Source: a bacterium (GTDB lineage: Bacteria > Planctomycetota > J058 > JAJDCP01). Taken from it: a DNA stretch of 7,036 nucleotides. Positions within the stretch are counted from its first letter, which is position 1, and each line of letters starts with the position of its first letter. Positions 5,305-7,036 of this stretch are shown here, in pieces. Position numbers and translations under genes: made by a program. The notes under the pieces are model-generated. The model saw only the letters and a program-made list of their open reading frames with translations. It did no database searches and was not told the origin of the DNA. The stretch covers positions 1 to 7,036 of the forward strand of contig JAUIEM010000458.1 of NCBI GenBank assembly GCA_030428695.1. The letters are read 5' to 3'.

Positions 5305-7036
5305 GTGTCCCCTGACCCTTCGCCCTCCGTGGCCCGCCTCGTCGCCGACGTGCGCGCCCGCCTCGCCGCCGCCCGCCGCGTGCGGATCGAGCTCGAGCCG
5401 TGGGGACGCCTCTATATCGAGCGGCCCCTGCCGTTCCTGTGCGTCTACCGACGGCCCGCCAAACGCCGCGACCCCGGCACCGACCTGCTCTTGACCGGCA
5501 AGCCGAGCTACCTGCTCACATCGGCGGCGCCGGAGGCGAAGGGGCCGACCCGCGCCCTGCTGCGCGGCATCCTCGAAGAGCTGCGGGCGCGCTTCGAGAG
5601 CGTGCTGCTGCTCGAGATCTGGACCTCGAAGACCGGCCGCGCGAAGAGTCGCCGCGAGACGCCGCAGGGCGTATTCCGCATCGTACGCTCGGCGCGTGCC
5701 CCGGACGACGAGACCATCGCGACCCTGCGCCGCCGCCTCGAGCGAATCAAGGTCCACCAGGTCGGCGCCGAGGTCGGCATCGAGCGGCTGAAGACCCTGC
5801 CCGCCCCGCCCGGCCTCTCGCCCATCCTGCCCGCGCGCGAGCTGCGGGCGGCCGGCGTCCACTTCTTCGGGCTGGAGATCGAGCCCTTCTTCCGGGCGCC
5901 GAAGGGCAAGAAGAAGCTGTTCGCGCTGCTGCACGCGAAGCTGCGGCGCGACCTGTCCAAGGCCCTGCGCTGGGTGCTGTTCACCTACATCCAGCAACAC
6001 ACCGGCCACGACATCGAGCACGTCCACGCCCTCGGCCGCCACTCCTTCGTGCGCACGGTGTGGAACGTCGACAAGGAGCTGTCCGAGGTCGCCGGCAGCT
6101 TCGCCTTCATCCTGCAGGCGACCCCGACCAACCTCGACGCGGTCTGGAACGAGCTGCAGCGCACGCGCTACGCCCGCGCCCCGCGCTTCCAGTACCGCCC
6201 GGTGGTCGCCGATCCCGTGCTGCTCAAGCGGCGCCTGTTCCGCATCCCGATCGAGCGCATCGAGGATCCCACCCTCGCCCTGTTCTTCCGCGAGAAGCAG
6301 CTCGAGATCGACCGCAAGCTCAGCATGCTGATCGACCTCGGCACGCGTCGCTTCTTCCACGGCAGTATGGCCCTGTACGGCGCGATCGAGCCCGAGCTGC
6401 TCGCCGACGCCCGCGCCCTGCTCGCCGGCATCCCCGCCAGCAGCCGCGAGGCGCGCGAGGGCAAGGCGCTCGACGCGACGGAGTTCGCCGCCCGGGCCCG
6501 GCGGTTGATCGCGCGTTATAAGGAAAAGTGTGAAGACTTCGACGCCGATGTCGAGATCCGCGAGGACATCTTCGACGGCGTGATGTGCTCACGGGGCAAC
6601 CTGCTGCTCGGCTCGCGCTCGAAGATCCCGGCGGCCCGCGTCCGGCCGCTGCTCGCCCACGAGATCGAGACCCACCTCGTCACCTACTACAACGGCAAGG
6701 CGCAGCCCTTCCGCCAGCTGTTCCGCGGCCTGACCGGCTACATCGAGCTGCAGGAGGGCCTGGCGGTGCTCGGGGAGTACCTCGCCGGCGGCCTGAGCCT
6801 GCCGCGCCTGCGCATCCTCGCCGGGCGCGTGGTCGCGACCTGGTGCCTGATGCAGGGGGCCGACCTGGTCGAGACCCTGCGGGTGCTGTCCGAGGAGCAC
6901 GGCTTCGCCCGGCGCGGGGCGTTCGCCATCGCGAGCCGGGTGTACCGGGGCGGCGGGCTGACCAAGGACATCGTCTACCTGCGCGGGCTCAAGCAGGTGC
7001 TCGCCTACCTCGCCAAGGGCGGCGAGCTCGAGCCCC
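5305..7036 (+). CDS. DUF1704 / QEGLA-motif protein, MATCAP-like zinc metallopeptidase homologue, partial (runs off right edge)
   Basis: The start is GTG at 5305, with GGGAG six bases upstream; 577 codons are visible before the window ends and no stop is reached. An N-terminal part (about 1-290) carries YRRPAKRRDPGTD near 50-62 and IEPFFRAPKGKKK near 194-206, and lies ahead of the catalytic region. The catalytic part includes GNLLLGSRSKIP (433-444), HEIETH (452-457) and ELQEGLAVLGEYL from about 481. In DUF1704 the HExxxH histidines bind zinc, its Glu is catalytic, and the Glu of the EGLA motif is the third ligand; here these are His452, Glu453, His457 and Glu484, all present. The family includes human MATCAP/TMCP tyrosine carboxypeptidases. 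Bacterial members are usually annotated 'flavohemoglobin expression-modulating QEGLA motif protein', with no settled reaction. No signal peptide is visible, so it probably acts in the cytoplasm, coupled to the ATP-grasp enzyme encoded just upstream. Confidence 0.92.
   Translation, partial: MSPDPSPSVARLVADVRARLAAARRVRIELEPWGRLYIERPLPFLCVYRRPAKRRDPGTDLLLTGKPSYLLTSAAPEAKGPTRALLRGILEELRARFESVLLLEIWTSKTGRAKSRRETPQGVFRIVRSARAPDDETIATLRRRLERIKVHQVGAEVGIERLKTLPAPPGLSPILPARELRAAGVHFFGLEIEPFFRAPKGKKKLFALLHAKLRRDLSKALRWVLFTYIQQHTGHDIEHVHALGRHSFVRTVWNVDKELSEVAGSFAFILQATPTNLDAVWNELQRTRYARAPRFQYRPVVADPVLLKRRLFRIPIERIEDPTLALFFREKQLEIDRKLSMLIDLGTRRFFHGSMALYGAIEPELLADARALLAGIPASSREAREGKALDATEFAARARRLIARYKEKCEDFDADVEIREDIFDGVMCSRGNLLLGSRSKIPAARVRPLLAHEIETHLVTYYNGKAQPFRQLFRGLTGYIELQEGLAVLGEYLAGGLSLPRLRILAGRVVATWCLMQGADLVETLRVLSEEHGFARRGAFAIASRVYRGGGLTKDIVYLRGLKQVLAYLAKGGELEP

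Noticed and set aside
3742..6360. 872-codon open frame on the minus strand opposite the ATP-grasp and DUF1704 genes
   Set aside because: It is in exact codon register with the sense genes, so stops could arise only from sense TTA, CTA or TCA codons, which are rare in this GC-rich DNA. The translation is low-complexity (A, G, E, Q, R-rich) with no family pattern, while both sense genes have clear motifs.
5400..6521. 373-codon plus-strand frame within the DUF1704 gene
   Set aside because: Out-of-frame shadow: the translation is mostly R, A, P and H, while the frame from 5305 contains the HExxxH and QEGLA motifs.
1..7036. CRISPR arrays, tRNA or rRNA genes, insertion sequences
   Set aside because: No regularly spaced repeats, cloverleaf-like segments, transposase-like proteins or terminal inverted repeats with target duplications were seen on either strand.

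Overview
The window is very GC-rich, and its codons end mostly in G or C. Genes start with ATG or GTG behind GGAG/AGGAG-type ribosome binding sites, and one promoter looks sigma70-like. The left part carries prepilin-type proteins and a membrane-anchored protein of the GspL/PilM kind, so the host is most likely a diderm (Gram-negative-type) bacterium. A high-GC Myxococcota or Planctomycetota member would fit, but nothing here fixes the phylum.

Left part (1-2917, minus strand): a transcription unit reads leftwards out of the window. A promoter (TTGACG, 17 bases, TAGACT) is bracketed by two near-identical 21-base palindromic elements exactly 50 bases apart. A leader of about 155 bases with two small hairpins follows. 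Then come two tightly coupled pseudopilin genes and a GspL/PilM-like gene with one transmembrane segment and a coiled coil, cut by the left edge. This looks like part of a type II secretion or type IV pilus-like machine.

Middle (2951-4068): a minus-strand gene for an unrecognised 232-residue protein ends just before a perfect 14-base-pair hairpin, probably its terminator. Its upstream side is a divergent intergenic region of 366 bases with one near-perfect 17-base inverted repeat and only weak promoter candidates.

Right part (4069-7036, plus strand): a two-gene unit. The first gene encodes a complete ATP-grasp ligase-like protein of 405 residues. It is followed after 18 bases by a GTG-started gene, cut by the right edge, for a DUF1704 'QEGLA motif' protein with an intact HExxxH zinc site. 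DUF1704 also contains the eukaryotic MATCAP/TMCP tyrosine carboxypeptidases. A ligase that could form an amide or peptide bond, next to a peptidase-like enzyme that could break one, is the most interesting combination in the window. Its substrate cannot be read from the sequence.
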